64,000 nt of DNA. It comes from Anthoceros angustus (taxonomy: Eukaryota; Streptophyta; Anthocerotopsida; Anthocerotales; Anthocerotaceae). Each line of letters begins with the position of its first letter. The first letter of the stretch is position 1. A program made the position numbers and the translations under genes. The stretch covers positions 1,860,001 to 1,924,000 of the forward strand of contig MU008161.1 of the NCBI GenBank assembly GCA_010909165.1, written 5' to 3'. The notes beneath the pieces were generated by a model. It saw nothing but the letters and a program-made list of their open reading frames with translations. It had not been told where the DNA came from and made no database searches. Positions 10,805-22,246 of the stretch are shown piece after piece.

Positions 10805-13800
10805 ATGGCAAACTCCTCTACTAACCGGGCCTATCAGATTGATAAATTGACTAGCGTTAATTATCACTCTTGGGCTCCCCGTATTGAGATGCTTACGCTA
10901 AGAAGTTCTAGACGATGGTTGATGGCAAGTTAAACCTCCCGACCGACTTACACCTTGGTTGGTCAAGGATGCTCCGGATCGACATCTTGTCGCATGTTTC
11001 GATAGGTTAATACCTATCATCAAGAGACTACCTAGAAAAGCTATGTGGGACAAACTCAAACCACATATCATGAGGGGAGCAAGGCTTTTAGACTCTATGC
11101 TCAAGAACAATTGCAATCAAACAAGCTCATAGAAGGCAATTCTGTCCTAGATTTCCTGGAAAGTTGGCAAGCTACTCTAGATGCAGTTATCTCATCTGGA
11201 TTAACCTTGGATGATGAGACACAGGTTATGCATCTCCTGAGAGCATTACCACAGTCATGGAGTCCTTTTATAACAAAGACAATCAAACAGTAACAAAGCA
11301 ATCCTTTAACCCTTGAGATTCTTATTCCTAGAATTATGCATGAAGCTAGGTTACGCCAATCCCACCAACCCGCAAGTACTCCAATGAGTACGCCCGCCTA
11401 TTTGTTGGTGGCAGTTGGAATAACAAAGAAATCTTCTTCCTTGGAGGATCCCAACGGATCTCTCCTCCCAACAATCCTGCACATAGGAATAAGATATGTC
11501 ATTACTGTCAAAAACCAGGGCACATAGCACCTGATTGCAGGAAGAAGAAACGAGATAGAGCAGCAGGGTTTAAAAACCCTACTCCTTCTACTGCCTCTGT
11601 TAATACTGTACAAGCTACAGGTCAAGGCCCTTCTTAGGTATTCTCAACTCAGTCACAAATGCTGAACTACCAGTCTACCCAAGATTCATGGCTCCTAGAC
11701 AGCGGAGCCACGGAGCACATGACACCGAGGAGAGCCTGGTTCTTTACATATGAGGCCTTCTGCTCCACAAAGCTATATGGGAGATAGCTCTCCCACAAGG
11801 TAAGGAGTGGAGTAAATTATGCACTAACCATTGTCTTCATCAAAGACGTCCTGCATGTGCCTGCCTTGACTCACAATCTACTGTCAGTCACACAAGCCAC
11901 AAGACAACCCACTACCACAATACAGTTCACTCATAAAGGTTGTCTGATTACGTTCAGACATGCTACAGAGACAGCTTGTCAAGCTTTTCTATCCTCATAG
12001 TGGTAAATTATTTTATGTGGCTACAGGCATCTTGCCTCAAACCCTGAGCACAGCCACAACCACACACAGTTTAGTAGCTTCTAATACAGACACCACAACC
12101 ACACTTTGGCACTTGCGTTTAGCACACTTACACCTTCAGGGCATGCAACGAATGAACGCCAAAAATCTCGTTTTAGGGTTACCTGCTAAGCTGGGCACTT
12201 TATCACTCTGCCATGGCTGTGCAATTGGCAAACACACCAGCCAGCCTTATCCTCGATCTCTTACTAAGACAACCAGAGTACTTGAAGTAGTCCATGCAGA
12301 TTTATGCGGCCCCATGCAGACAGCCACCTTGACAGGAAAATTATACATGTTTGTGTTGCTGGATGACTTGACCAGGACACACCTATACTTCGAAAGTCGA
12401 GCGTTTCCAAGCTTTCAAGCCTTTCAAGCCTATGCCGAAAATCACACAGGGCAGAAGATTAAGATCTTCCGCACTGACAACGCAGGGGAACTCACCGCGC
12501 CACAATATGAGGGCCATCTCTTGTTACACGAAATTCAACACCAGAAGATTGTTCCGTATTCACATCCCCAACTTGGCAAGGCCGAACGCCGAAATCGATC
12601 CCTCATGGACGGGGTGCGGAGTTCTCTCATACTGCTTCACTCCCAAATTACTTAGGCGAGCCGCGGTGCTATGTTCAATCGTGGGACTTCTACAATTGAA
12701 GACAAAACGCCTTTTGAGATCTGGACAGGGAAGAAACCGGATGTAAGCCACTTACGTATCTTTGGATGTACCGCTTATAAGTATGTCCCACCAGAAATTT
12801 GTAAGAAGCTGGATCCCCGCTCCATCAAACTCACCTTTGTGGGCTATGGCGAAGATTCAGGAGTGAAGGGTTATCGCCTCTTCGATCGCCATACTCGTAC
12901 TTTCACCCTAGCCCGTAATGTCATCTTTGATGAAGCTCCACTTCTTGGGCTTCTTTCTTCCGCTTTTCCACCAACCGACACCGAGGTTTCTAATCCCTTC
13001 CCACTGTCACCACCTTTGAGGACGATGAGATCCCACCTCCATCCATCCATCACGCTTCCCCACCCGTCATCCCACCCGCCTCCTCCGGCTGGGGACCCTC
13101 GCCTCCTCTCCCGGCTCGCCTCCGCCACGTAAATATGTCTAGTCCAGACAACATGTGGTGAGCAAGATCAACTAACAACCGCAGCAGTTGAGAATTCAGC
13201 GATCAACAAGATCCACCAAAGGCGCACTGTAAAGTTTCATGACCTTGATTTTAATAAGTCTCACGCTCTTTATAGTGCGATATTGTTCCAATCGAGAGGC
13301 CCTTGAAGAACAGTAGTCCTCCTCTTGGAAACAAGCTATGGATGGAGTTTAACTCCTTGGTCTCTAATGATACATGGATCCTTGTTGATCCACCACAAGG
13401 ACAGAACATCGTGGGGACCAAGTGGGTACTCAGGAAGAAGCATAACGCTGATGGCTCCTTGGCTAGATTTAAAGCCAGACTGGTTGCAAGAGGATTCACC
13501 CAAGAAAGGCGCTTGACTACGTGAGTCTAACATCTTGATCCGTAGTAAAACTTACATCTCTTCGTGTGATGCTGGCCTTAGGCTGCTTTGCATGGTCTCT
13601 TTATCCATCAACTAGATGTGGAGGCCGCCTTTCTACATGGCATCTTAAAGGAAGAGATTTACGTTCAACAACCTCTCGGATATGAGGTATCGTGTCAAGA
13701 GAACAAGGTTTGCCTTAAGAAAACACTTTATGGATTGAAGCAATCTCAGAGGCGGTATGAGCGTCTTCTACGGTATTTACTTAGCCTGGGCTATGCTAAA

Positions 13801-14525
13801 TGCTCTGTTGATTCCGTGTTTCACGAGAACAGAGGAAATCATATGCTGATGATGGGCCTTTACGTTGACGATCTGATCATGGTATCTAATGATGAGAAGT
13901 ATTTATCTGAATGCAAGTCTGACCTTCGTAAGGAATTCAAAATGACAGATAATGGGAGTATGACTTATTGTCTCGGCATTCAGGTGATTCAAGATCTGTC
14001 TGATCAGAGTGTCACTTTACATCAGAGTACATACATCTCTAATTTGCTATCCAAGTATCAAATGTCAAATTGTGCCTCTCAAACCGTGCTTAGTAAAACA
14101 ATGTCACCTCGTCAACTTGCAGATGCAATTAATTCCTTATGCAGCGTGGTAGTGTCGATCTAGCCCAATACACTGTAGATGTAGCTTTGTCCGAATGGAC
14201 ATCTCTCTGCCTATCTAATCGTAAGTTTATCGCCAAAAGAGTTTGAGATATCTCCAACGTCAAAACCCGTGGAATACGACAAAGGAGGTTGAATGCCCAA
14301 AACAAGCTTATTGGGTGGTTGGCGGGCTGGAGATCGACACCGAAATCCACCGGTGGTTATGTGTTTATCCTTGCGGGGCGTAGCTGGAAATCAAGAAAGA
14401 CATCAATAGCTTTGAGTTCATTTGAGTCCGAATATTGCGTATTACGCGCCAAGGAGGGACCGTGGCTTGCGGCTCACTTAAAGACCTTGGGTATCCACAT
14501 GATGGACTGTGGAGCTCATGTGTGA
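10805..14525 (+). pseudogene. Copia-1 gag-pol polyprotein, multiply frameshifted
   Basis: Gag starts at ATG 10805 (MANSSTNRAYQIDKL). A CCHC knuckle (CHYCQKPGHIAPDC) lies near 11500. Protease shows DSWLLDSGATEHMT near 11685. The best integrase frame is 11960-12655, with the pre-integrase histidines and HGCAIGKH, VVHADLCGPM and FRTDNAGE; a second frame, 12671-13132, gives FEIWTGKKPDVSHLRIFGCT. Reverse transcriptase covers 13303-14163 in two frames with KWVLRKKHNADGSLARFKAR, the QLDVEAAFLHG block and intact YVDD (about 13862). RNase H remnants follow to 14525 (STGGYVFILAGRSWKSRKT). At least six stops or frameshifts separate the blocks, so no polyprotein can be made from this copy. Confidence 0.9.
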
Positions 14526-14758
14526 TAACCGCAACCATCGCTCTCCCGAGACATGAGGTTTCATGAGCGTTCTAAGCACATCACGATATCACTTTCTCCG
14601 TGCTAAGGTGGAATCGAGAATTGCTACTCACGTATGTTCCACGAAGACCAACTTCGACATTCTAACGAAGCCCCTCGGCAAGATCAAGCCGCGAAGCTTT
14701 TGTTCATTGTTAGGCCTTGTAGATTTGTGAAGTGTTCAGATCATTTAGCTTCAAGGGG

Positions 14759-14942
14759 TGTGTGAAAGTGGTTTCCTTTTATGAAGCCATACGATGACGA
14801 GCAGGCGCTGGAACACCGATCCGAACAGACACACCGTTTCATGTTGAGGCATTCTTAATGCCTCCTCACACTCAATCAAATCACTCTCAAAAAAGTCTTC
14901 TCACAATTTTTCATCTCCAGAGCCCTCCATGTTTTAATCACA
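14759..14942 (+). repeat. 3' LTR of Copia-1
   Basis: A 184-bp LTR starting TGTGTGAAAGTGG right after the purine tract CTTCAAGGGG and ending TTTTAATCACA. It is the partner of 10200-10360. Confidence 0.92.
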
Positions 14943-15695
14943 GTAGGCCACACCGAAACAACAAACCGAACACTACCAATACCAAAGCCGGCAGTTAGGC
15001 TAGAATAGCTTGAATGTGCCAGCCCGTGACCGTCGCAGCCTTCGCCTGTAATGTAGATACTGCTAGCCCGTTTTCCCAGTGACGGTCGCCACAATGCATA
15101 TACCAAGAAATTCGGAGCACATCCAAAGAGGAATCCCAGTGACTATGTGCAGGATCCCGTGGTGATGGCAACCCGTGGCCAGATGGTGCCGGTGGTAGCC
15201 TGTAAGGGCGGATGCGGCCGATGGCGGCGTGGGCACATCACGCGATGGCCGCCGGTCGCGATGGCGGCCCGTGGCGAGTCGATGGCGGCGTGGCGAGGGG
15301 CGCGGTGGCGCCCACGATCTGGCCACAAATGTGGCCGGCGAGCCCCGCCCAATGGATAAGATCGCGGTACCTGTCATAAAACTTCGCCACCAATGCCAAT
15401 AGATAGTAGCAGCACCCTGTCACTAAATACACGCCCATCCGATGCTAGAAGTTGGACCGGCAGAATGTAGGCATCACAGTTTGATGAGGAATTCGGGATG
15501 CAGACATCGCACGCAAGCAGGAGGCATTCTATGAATTCTGAAGGAGATTTGAACAAGAGCCCCGCCTTGCAATCGGATTACGCACATTCGCAGCCTCTTG
15601 GAGGAGAAGTGCGAGCCACCCGTCCGTCTTCCTGATATCGCAGTGCCGCGACGTGCAAAGCCTTCGTTGGGAGGCCGCTTAGGTTCCCTGCACCG
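14943..15695. other. Spacer with a GC-rich patch, no gene recognised
   Basis: The right flank of Copia-1. Between about 15150 and 15350 the sequence becomes GC-rich with recurring CGATGGCGGC and GGCCAGATG motifs, which open short Arg/Ala/His-rich frames on both strands. These look compositional rather than coding. A 20-bp segment near 15035 (CGCAGCCTTCGCCTGTAATG) resembles the left flank of Copia-1. Confidence 0.45.
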
Positions 15696-15767
15696 CCAGA
15701 GCTACGTAAACCACCTTTGCCAGAGCTTCGTAATCCACCTCTGCCCGAGCTTCGTAATCCACCTCCC
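15696..15767. repeat. 24-bp tandem repeat, three copies
   Basis: Three consecutive 24-bp units of the form CCAGAGCTTCGTAATCCACC+TCTG, each differing from its neighbour by one to five bases. Confidence 0.85.
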
Positions 15768-15918
15768 TAAGCAGCTTAGGCTCCCAATTGTTCCTCATAA
15801 TATGAGGTTGCCCTCCGAAACCCCCGCGGGGCTGGGTAATGGGGACAGGAAGCCCTCAGGGGCCCTGACCACTGCATGACCTCGCCATGGGCATCGTCCA
15901 GTCTTCCGTCATCACCAT

Positions 15919-16000
15919 GGCCGCCATGGCCAACTCCAAGGCCGCCATGGCCAACTCCAAGGCCGCCATGGCCAACTCCAAGGCCGCCATGGCCAACTCC
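15919..16000. repeat. 21-bp tandem repeat, four copies
   Basis: Near-perfect units GGCCGCCATGGCCAACTCCA+A. They begin just before the Copia-2 debris starts at 16001. On the minus strand they read as GVGHGGL repeats, which is a by-product of the period being a multiple of three. Confidence 0.92.
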
Positions 16001-17545
16001 ATTTAAATAACTCTCTATAAATTTCTTCATCGAGATCACCATTCAAAAAGCAATCTTCACATCCATATGACACATTTCAATATTGAAGAAAGCAACCAAA
16101 GTAAATAAAACACAATCAAAAAGAAATTTCACAATGGGCGAGAAAGTCTGCTTATAACCAACATCTTCAACTTGTGAATATCTCTCAAAAACCAGTCGAG
16201 CTTTATGACATTCCATGCACCCATCAGCATTGTATTTTATTTTAAGTACCCACTTGCAACCAACCGTTTTCCGACCTTAAGGAAGTGGAGCAAGCTTTCA
16301 TGTTCCATTTTGCAATGGTGAGTTTTACTCGCCAAAAGAAGAGCAACGACATCCTCAGTTTCATAAAATTCTAGTTGTCGACGAGCAGGAATATGTAACT
16401 GCGAAGAACGACGAACTACATGTTGTGGCCAACCCAAATTATACTAGAAGAGCCCTAGCAGAACCCTGTGAAATATTGGGAGACGCACAAGGAATTTTAT
16501 CTGCAAATATATTATGAGAATTTGAAAGATATGGTGTGACTACTTCATCAACAACGTATGCGTCCACACCATGATCATTATGAAGATCATCTTGAACATC
16601 ATTCATAGTATCATGAAATAAGTAATCGATTTGAGGGTAACAAAGAAGGAAATTGTTCAAAAATAAGATTATGATCACTGAGAAGAGGCAACCGAATCTT
16701 TTCAAGACAAATCTTCACTTAAAAAATCATCTCAACTTGAAATTATTTGTCGAGTACTATGATCAAACAAACGACAACCCATAGAATTCTCACAATATCC
16801 ACCAAAAATACACTTAATAGTTAGCTGATCTTTTCTCTTTTGGAATATGAGCAAAAGCTACACATCCGAAAGCACGCAAAAGTGTGAATAAGGAGGAACC
16901 TCACTAGTCCACAATACCTTGGGAGTTAGCTACATAAGAACATCAGAAACAACCCTATTCATGAGATAAGCAGCTATGCGAACCACTTCAACCCAAAAAT
17001 TTGATTGGAGCCAAACTCATATGAAACAACATACAACGACCAACACCAACAAGAAATTTATTTTGTATTTCTACATGACCATTTTATTGTGGTGAGTAAG
17101 ATATACCAGATATTGTTGAATACCAAAAGAAGATAAATAATTCCGAAATTCCTTTAAAGTATATTCACCACCATTATCTTTTAAGCAATTGACTAGTAAG
17201 ATGCTTAAAAAAATATTTAAAAAGTTTGAAAACTTCAAACACATGAGATCAATCATGTAAGAAATATATTTGAACCCGTAGGGGGAAATCATCTAGAAAA
17301 GAAACAAAATAACGAAAACCAGAAAGCCCAGAATACTTAAAAGGTCTACGAGCATCAGAGCAAACAAGACCAAGTGGAATAGAAACTCGAGACTTAGGAT
17401 GAACTGGTCAACCTTTCCAACGATGTTTAGCATATATACAATCAAAACAAACAGAAGCAACTATCGAGGGAGGTATGTGAAGACCATAGTAATGAGCTGT
17501 TTGAAGAATCTTCCGTGAGCGCACAGACCCTAACGATAATTACTT
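16001..17545 (-). mobile_element. Copia pol fragment (Copia-2, copy 1)
   Basis: Minus-strand Copia coding debris in the order integrase (about 17.5-16.85 kb), linker, then the start of reverse transcriptase (about 16.45-16.0 kb). Recognisable pieces are FAHIPKEKR at the integrase end, KWVLKIKYNADG at the start of RT, then YSQVEDVGYKQTFSPIVK. Frames are broken repeatedly by stops. No LTR, gag or RNase H is seen. The same fragment, with almost the same outer limits, occurs at 43.39-46.29 kb, where it was later invaded and rearranged. Confidence 0.8.
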
Positions 17546-17608
17546 CCTTCGCGAAGAGACTTAATATAATTTTATGTTTCACACTTGTTAATGCTGTTCT
17601 CAATTTGT

Positions 17609-17930
17609 CTAGCGGTTTCGGCTCTCGTGAGTGTGAGGTTTATGACCCCAAGCTTTCCTATTTTTCGGCTGTTGCAAGCTTTTAGGGTGCACAGAAATGT
17701 AGCCTATGTGGGCATGATTCCCTCTGCCTTCATCTGAGAAAAAGGCTGCATAGCTCTCACCTTGCCTTTTGCACGGCCTCCACCCCCGCACCGGTTTTTC
17801 TTTGGGCTGATGCAAACTTTTAGGATGCACAGAAACGTAGCCTTCGTGGGCATCATGCCAGGCTCTGCCTTCATCTGAGAGTAAAATAGCATAGCCCTTT
17901 GTAATGCCTCCTCCTCGTGAAACAAGTCCC
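17609..17930 (-). pseudogene. PPR protein fragments, two tandem remnants
   Basis: Two successive minus-strand remnants carry the helical PPR signature FYSQMKAE...MPTKATFLCILKVC and QPFSQMKAEGIMPT...ATFLC. Each is followed by a short unrelated tail, and stops interrupt both. PPR proteins bind organellar RNA, but these 35-residue pieces cannot encode one. The units are about 120 bp apart, suggesting local duplication of one motif. Confidence 0.65.
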
Positions 17931-17954
17931 AGGAATCTTGCAGCTAGAGCTAAT

Positions 17955-18115
17955 TCTCACAAATCATGCTCAATGAATCAGTCTTGGGGGTTCAAGGCAG
18001 CCTCTCCTCTCCTCACCTTAAGTTTCCAGCCCCTAGTTCTAACTAATCATGCTCAATGAATCAGTCTTGGGGGTTCAAGGCAATCTCCTTACCTTAAATT
18101 TCCAACCCAAGTCAC
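17955..18115. repeat. 88-bp imperfect tandem duplication
   Basis: The block AATCATGCTCAATGAATCAG followed by TCTTGGGGGTTCAAGGCA and a CTTAA(G/A)TTTCCA motif appears at about 17958 and again at about 18046. A related piece (GTGACTTGGGTTGGAAACTT) occurs at about 44100. Confidence 0.75.
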
Positions 18116-18172
18116 AATCGATGTTGCAAATTTCATGCTGGTGATGAGAGGCCCACAATGTTTCGAAAAGAG

Positions 18173-18589
18173 TTGAGCCTTTATAGAGAGGGAACACAAC
18201 ATTCCCATACAATATGGGTTATATGCACTAGGCACACTAGATACTAGCACACAAGCACACAAGAACACTTGCATATACCACACCCCACATGTAGGTGGGC
18301 TTGGCCTTATATAGTCCTAGCCTTGAATCCTACTGGTCACTTGACCTTGAATCCTACTGGTCACTTGACCTTGAATCCTATTGGTTACTTGACCTTGAGT
18401 CTTATTGGTCACTTGACCTTGAATCCTTCTTGTCACTTGACTTGCCCTTTACTTTTGGGCTTTCTAGAAGATACTTTCTAGAAGATGCATGACTTTCAAG
18501 TTTGTTATTTTTAGGGCACTCTTTATAACCTGCTTTTAGAGCACTCTTCATAACATATTTTGATATGTTGTAATAAATCACTTCTAACA
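18173..18589 (-). repeat. 3' LTR of Copia-3 (partial)
   Basis: Read on the minus strand it starts TGTTAGAAGTGATTTATTAC at 18589, directly after a polypurine tract TTGAGTGGGAG (18590-18600). It includes a TATAAAGGCTC box at its far end. Similarity to the right LTR stops just past that box, so R and U5 appear lost. It contains five 24-bp units. Confidence 0.85.
18321..18440. repeat. 24-bp minisatellite inside the LTR, five units
   Basis: Five units of CCTTGAATCCTACTGGTCAC+TTGA with few mismatches. The partner LTR at 31160-31255 has four, so the array gained or lost one unit after integration. Confidence 0.93.
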
Positions 18590-20640
18590 CTCCCACTCAA
18601 CATATCAAAATTATTCTCTTAGGCCTAGCATCTTGCTAAATCTAGCATGTTTGTCTAAAGTTAAGGCTTGGTCAAAATATCTGCCGGCATGTCTCATGTT
18701 AGACAATACTATAGCTTTACCTCTTTTGACTTTACCTTCTCTCTTATAAAGTGATGTTTCACTTTGATGTTCTTGGCTAAGAAGATGCAACCTTGATTGT
18801 CGTTGAAGATTGTTGTTGCTTCCTTTTGCTTGAATCCCATCTCCTCTAGCAAGTTACGCAACCATATCGCCTCCATGATCAGAGCATGTTGCCATATATT
18901 CGCTCAGAGAGGATAGAGCCAGAGGTTGTCTCCTACTATTCCAAGAAATGGCTCCCCATTCGCATAACGCATATCCAATGAGACAGCGACTATCAACATC
19001 TCCCCGCCTCCGAATCACAATATCCTACCACTCGGACTTCACGATGCTCTGTTGATACACCAAATTCCAATGCTTTGTACCACTCAAGTACCTCATTATC
19101 CTCTTCACGGCTTGAAACTGTTGTCCGTGGTTAGCCATAAATTGACTTGCAACTCCCTCTCGCAATGTCGCCTTGTCCTGTAGATAAATAGGTGAGGCAT
19201 CCAACAACGATAGAGAGTTTTATCTACCTTCTCCTTCTCTTCTTGATTGTAGGACTCATCTCCTTTGAGAGCTTCTCATTAAGCACCATTGGTGTCTTCT
19301 GTGCTTGCACTTGCATTCCAAAGCGCTTTAAGACATTCTCAACATATGTCCTTTGGCTCAAAGAGATCTTCTTGTTAGCCCTATCTCTCATTACTTCTAT
19401 CCCTAGAAAGTAATGAAGTTCACCTAGATCCCTCATATCAAAACTATCATTAAGACTCTTCTTCATACTGTCTAAGAGTTCCAAATCATTGCAAACAAGG
19501 AGTTCTTCCAAGCTAGAGGTTTCAAGAAAACCAATGGAGATTAGAACATCTATGTGAAGAGAGTGCGAGAGTCCATAATGAATAACATACCAAGTAAGTG
19601 CAAATTGCTTAAGACCATGTATATCCCTTCCCCACCAGCCTTGCCTTGTATCGCTCTATGCTCCCATCAGCCTTGTGCTTGATCTTGAACACCCATTTGG
19701 ATCCTATGCACTTCCTTCCTTGGGGTAGAGGAGTGATTTCCCAAGTCTTGTTCTTAATAAGTGAGTTATACTCACTATCCAGGGCTTCTTTCCACTCCTT
19801 CGCCGCCCTTCCAAGGCTTCCTTCTGCTTATGCCTCAAAGATATGCCAACATAGCCTCTTCAGACTTGCATGCATTCATGGACTCCCAAATTTTTATGGT
19901 TTCCATCATTGTTTATCTCGATCCGGGTCAGCCTCCTCTTGACTCTTTGATCTCGCCTTCATCATCCTCGATATCCGGGCTTCCACCTTCTATCACCTTG
20001 TGGTAGAGGTTGCATGCTCAGAAGTTGAGCATGCTCAAGAGTAGGTTGCTCAAGAACCAAGTCTTGTGCTTCTTCACGCCCTTCAACTCCTTGATGACAA
20101 CTTGCGTTGCTCCCACTCCTTTGTTAGGTTCACTTCATGAAAAACAACATCCCTACTGAAAATGATTTTCTTGGTTGTAGGGTTGTATAATCTATACCCC
20201 TTTACCTCATTGAAGTATCCAAGCATGATGCACTGGATGCCTTTAGGATCCCACTTGATTCGGTTTTGCTTTGGTACATGAGCATAAACCTCAAAACAAA
20301 AGATCCTAAAATGACTCACGTTAGGTTTGACACCAGACCATGCTTCCTCCGAAGTCATTCCAGGTACAACCTTGGTTGGAACTCTATTCAAAACATAAGT
20401 TGCTATAGCAACAGCCTCTCCCCAAAAACGTACCTCCAACCCACTTTGATGGAGCATGCACTTCGCCGCCTCCACTAGACTCCTTAGCTTGCGCTCCGCC
20501 ACTCCATTTTGCTCCCAGATGAGGAATTGTTAGTTGCCTCCGAATGCCATGCTCCTTGCAAAAGCTTTTGAATTGAGAAGAGATGTATTCTCCTCCATTG
20601 TCACTCCTAAGTGTCTTGAGGCATTCTGGGTGCAAGCACG
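18590..20640 (-). pseudogene. Copia-3 integrase C-terminus, RT and RNase H
   Basis: On the minus strand from 20635: [20 protein letters not shown] and the integrase end (20502-20083) with [35 protein letters not shown] and YRLYNPTTKKIIFSRDVVFHE. RT remnants follow near 19.8-19.2 kb, including LGELHYFLGIEVMRDRANKK and a clear LSQRTYVENVLKRFGM, and RNase H-side debris (AVKRIMRYLSGTKHW). Many stops and frameshifts, and the YVDD region is missing or scrambled. Confidence 0.85.
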
Positions 20641-20889
20641 GTTAGGTAGACCTCATTATGTGGGGACGGACGCAACGTGGAAATATGTCCACATGTGGAC
20701 ATATTTACCTTCCAAAAACTCTCCTCGCTAGAATAATGATCGAAGTGATTCAAGTTTTTTTCCCAAAACTAAGAGCATGGCAACAAGTCCACAAAGAAAT
20801 GCTCGATCTTAAGGATATGATTTTGCATTTGGTATTTAATTATTTGATCATGGATGGACAAGTGAGCTTTGGATACAAAAGTGAGCACA

Positions 20890-21140
20890 AGACACACAAC
20901 CCAAGCTCATTTGAATTTCAAACGCAAACCGTCAACTGAACACAGAACACTAAAAGTGAGTCTTTGTCACACTGAAGTTGGAACTTGTTCAAATTTCAAA
21001 GTTTGGAATAAGCGGAATTTCAAAGTTGTACCGCAATTTCAAGAGCGTCAAGTGAACATGGAACACCGAAAGTGAAGCATGGTCACAAACAAGAGTAAAC
21101 TTGTTTGTATTTCAAAGTTTTGTCTAAGCGGATTTTCAAA
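20890..21140. repeat. Imperfect tandem repeat of about 115 bp, two copies
   Basis: Two units share TCAAGTGAACAYGGAACACY, AAAGTGA, GGTCACA and CAAATTTCAAAGTTTKG. They lie in the left, otherwise unannotated part of the 6-kb insertion. No coding function seen. Confidence 0.6.
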
Positions 21141-22246
21141 AGATGGTAAGTACCCATGTTGGTGCGGCACTTGTCACCAATGAGAGCATAACGCCATCTT
21201 CACGCTGCGAGACCTTTCACCACTGCTTTGCGCTTGAGGCGCTCGGTGCCTGTGTGAACCATGTGCCCGATCTTGTGAGCTGCGAGAGGAGGAGGCGGGA
21301 AGGGAGCCCGTCGGCGGCAAGGGAATTGAATGGCTCCAGCAGCCTCCCTCTCGGGTGCACTTAGGAAAAGCAAAACACGCACTGGAAGCGCCGGTGGAGG
21401 GAAAAGCAAATTCGAGTTGCATCTTTGCGTGTGGAAGATGGAGCATCTTTGTGCGTAGCGGATGTTAGGCAAGAGGCGGGGAGCCCTTCGCATGGAGGAG
21501 GATTGTCACGGTGATAATCATACGGCGGAGGGTGGGTGTGAGGCTTCTCCGGATCGAAGAACCCTCAATGAGTGAGGAGGGAACTAGTCTACGAGGGCAA
21601 CAAAGACCAGTCCTCTTTCATCCACAGGCGGTCAAGGCGATTGGTACGGCAAAGGGGCGGATCTCACCCAGTCGTGATGGGGCCTGTGATGCACAATGTG
21701 GGCGTATTGCTCGAGAACTTGGCCACGTTTTCGGTTGTAGAACTGCCCACTTCAATTCGATAGCAAGGCTAAGGTGTTAGATGCTTTTTCCGGGCTTCGT
21801 GGCCTCAAGGAATTCTTCCGCTTCGTAGGGGTGAAGGCTCGAAGCCACATCCTCGCTCAAACATCGGCCATGAAAAGCTGGAGTGTACAAGCGTCGATCA
21901 CTTGAAGGCAAGACAAACCTTTATGAATATTGTGCTAACTAACGACGTGAGGCAAGCAATGGAGCCCGCCTTGGGCCGAGTCCTTGGGGTCAAGAGCGAG
22001 TTGTGGCACGCCATCTTCAAACCCGCGATTTTGCAAAGTGCACGAGGAGGCGGGTGTGGTGGGGACGGAAGGCTCGTTCGATTGTTTGCCCCAAGGGGTT
22101 AAGGCTTTTGCAATTTTGGGAGTCGGCCAAGGCCTTCCTCCAACTCCAAGGATGCGAGGCGGCTGGTGGCTCCTCTTGTCTTCCGCACGCACATCATCCA
22201 TTTCCTAGATACCTCTCGTGATCTGGGCCCACGCACTTTCTTTGCT
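21141..22246. other. Interior of the inserted transposon, no gene recognised
   Basis: About 1.1 kb with short frames on both strands. The plus-strand stretch near 21.75-22.15 kb has protein-like composition (LDAFSGLRGLKEFFRFVGVK) but is interrupted and I do not recognise it. It may be upstream coding debris of the transposon. Confidence 0.35.

Larger units (their letters stand above)
10200..14942 (+). mobile_element. Complete Ty1/Copia LTR retrotransposon (Copia-1), coding region decayed
   Basis: A 4.74-kb element bounded by two related LTRs starting TGTGTGAAAGTGG and ending TTTTAATCACA. The 5' LTR is followed at once by a primer-binding site, TGGTATCGAGC, close to the plant initiator tRNA-Met type TGGTATCAGAGC. 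The 3' LTR is preceded by a polypurine tract (CTTCAAGGGG). Flanking pentamers TTAGG (10195-10199) and GTAGG (14943-14947) look like a target duplication with one mismatch. The internal order is gag, zinc knuckle, protease, integrase, reverse transcriptase, RNase H, as in Copia. LTRs of 161 and 184 bp with several indels indicate an old insertion. Confidence 0.93.

Noticed and set aside
15150-15360. A possible Arg/Ala-rich gene in the GC-rich patch
   Set aside because: Short frames open on both strands at once, caused by CGATGGCGGC-type repeats; no start or domain.
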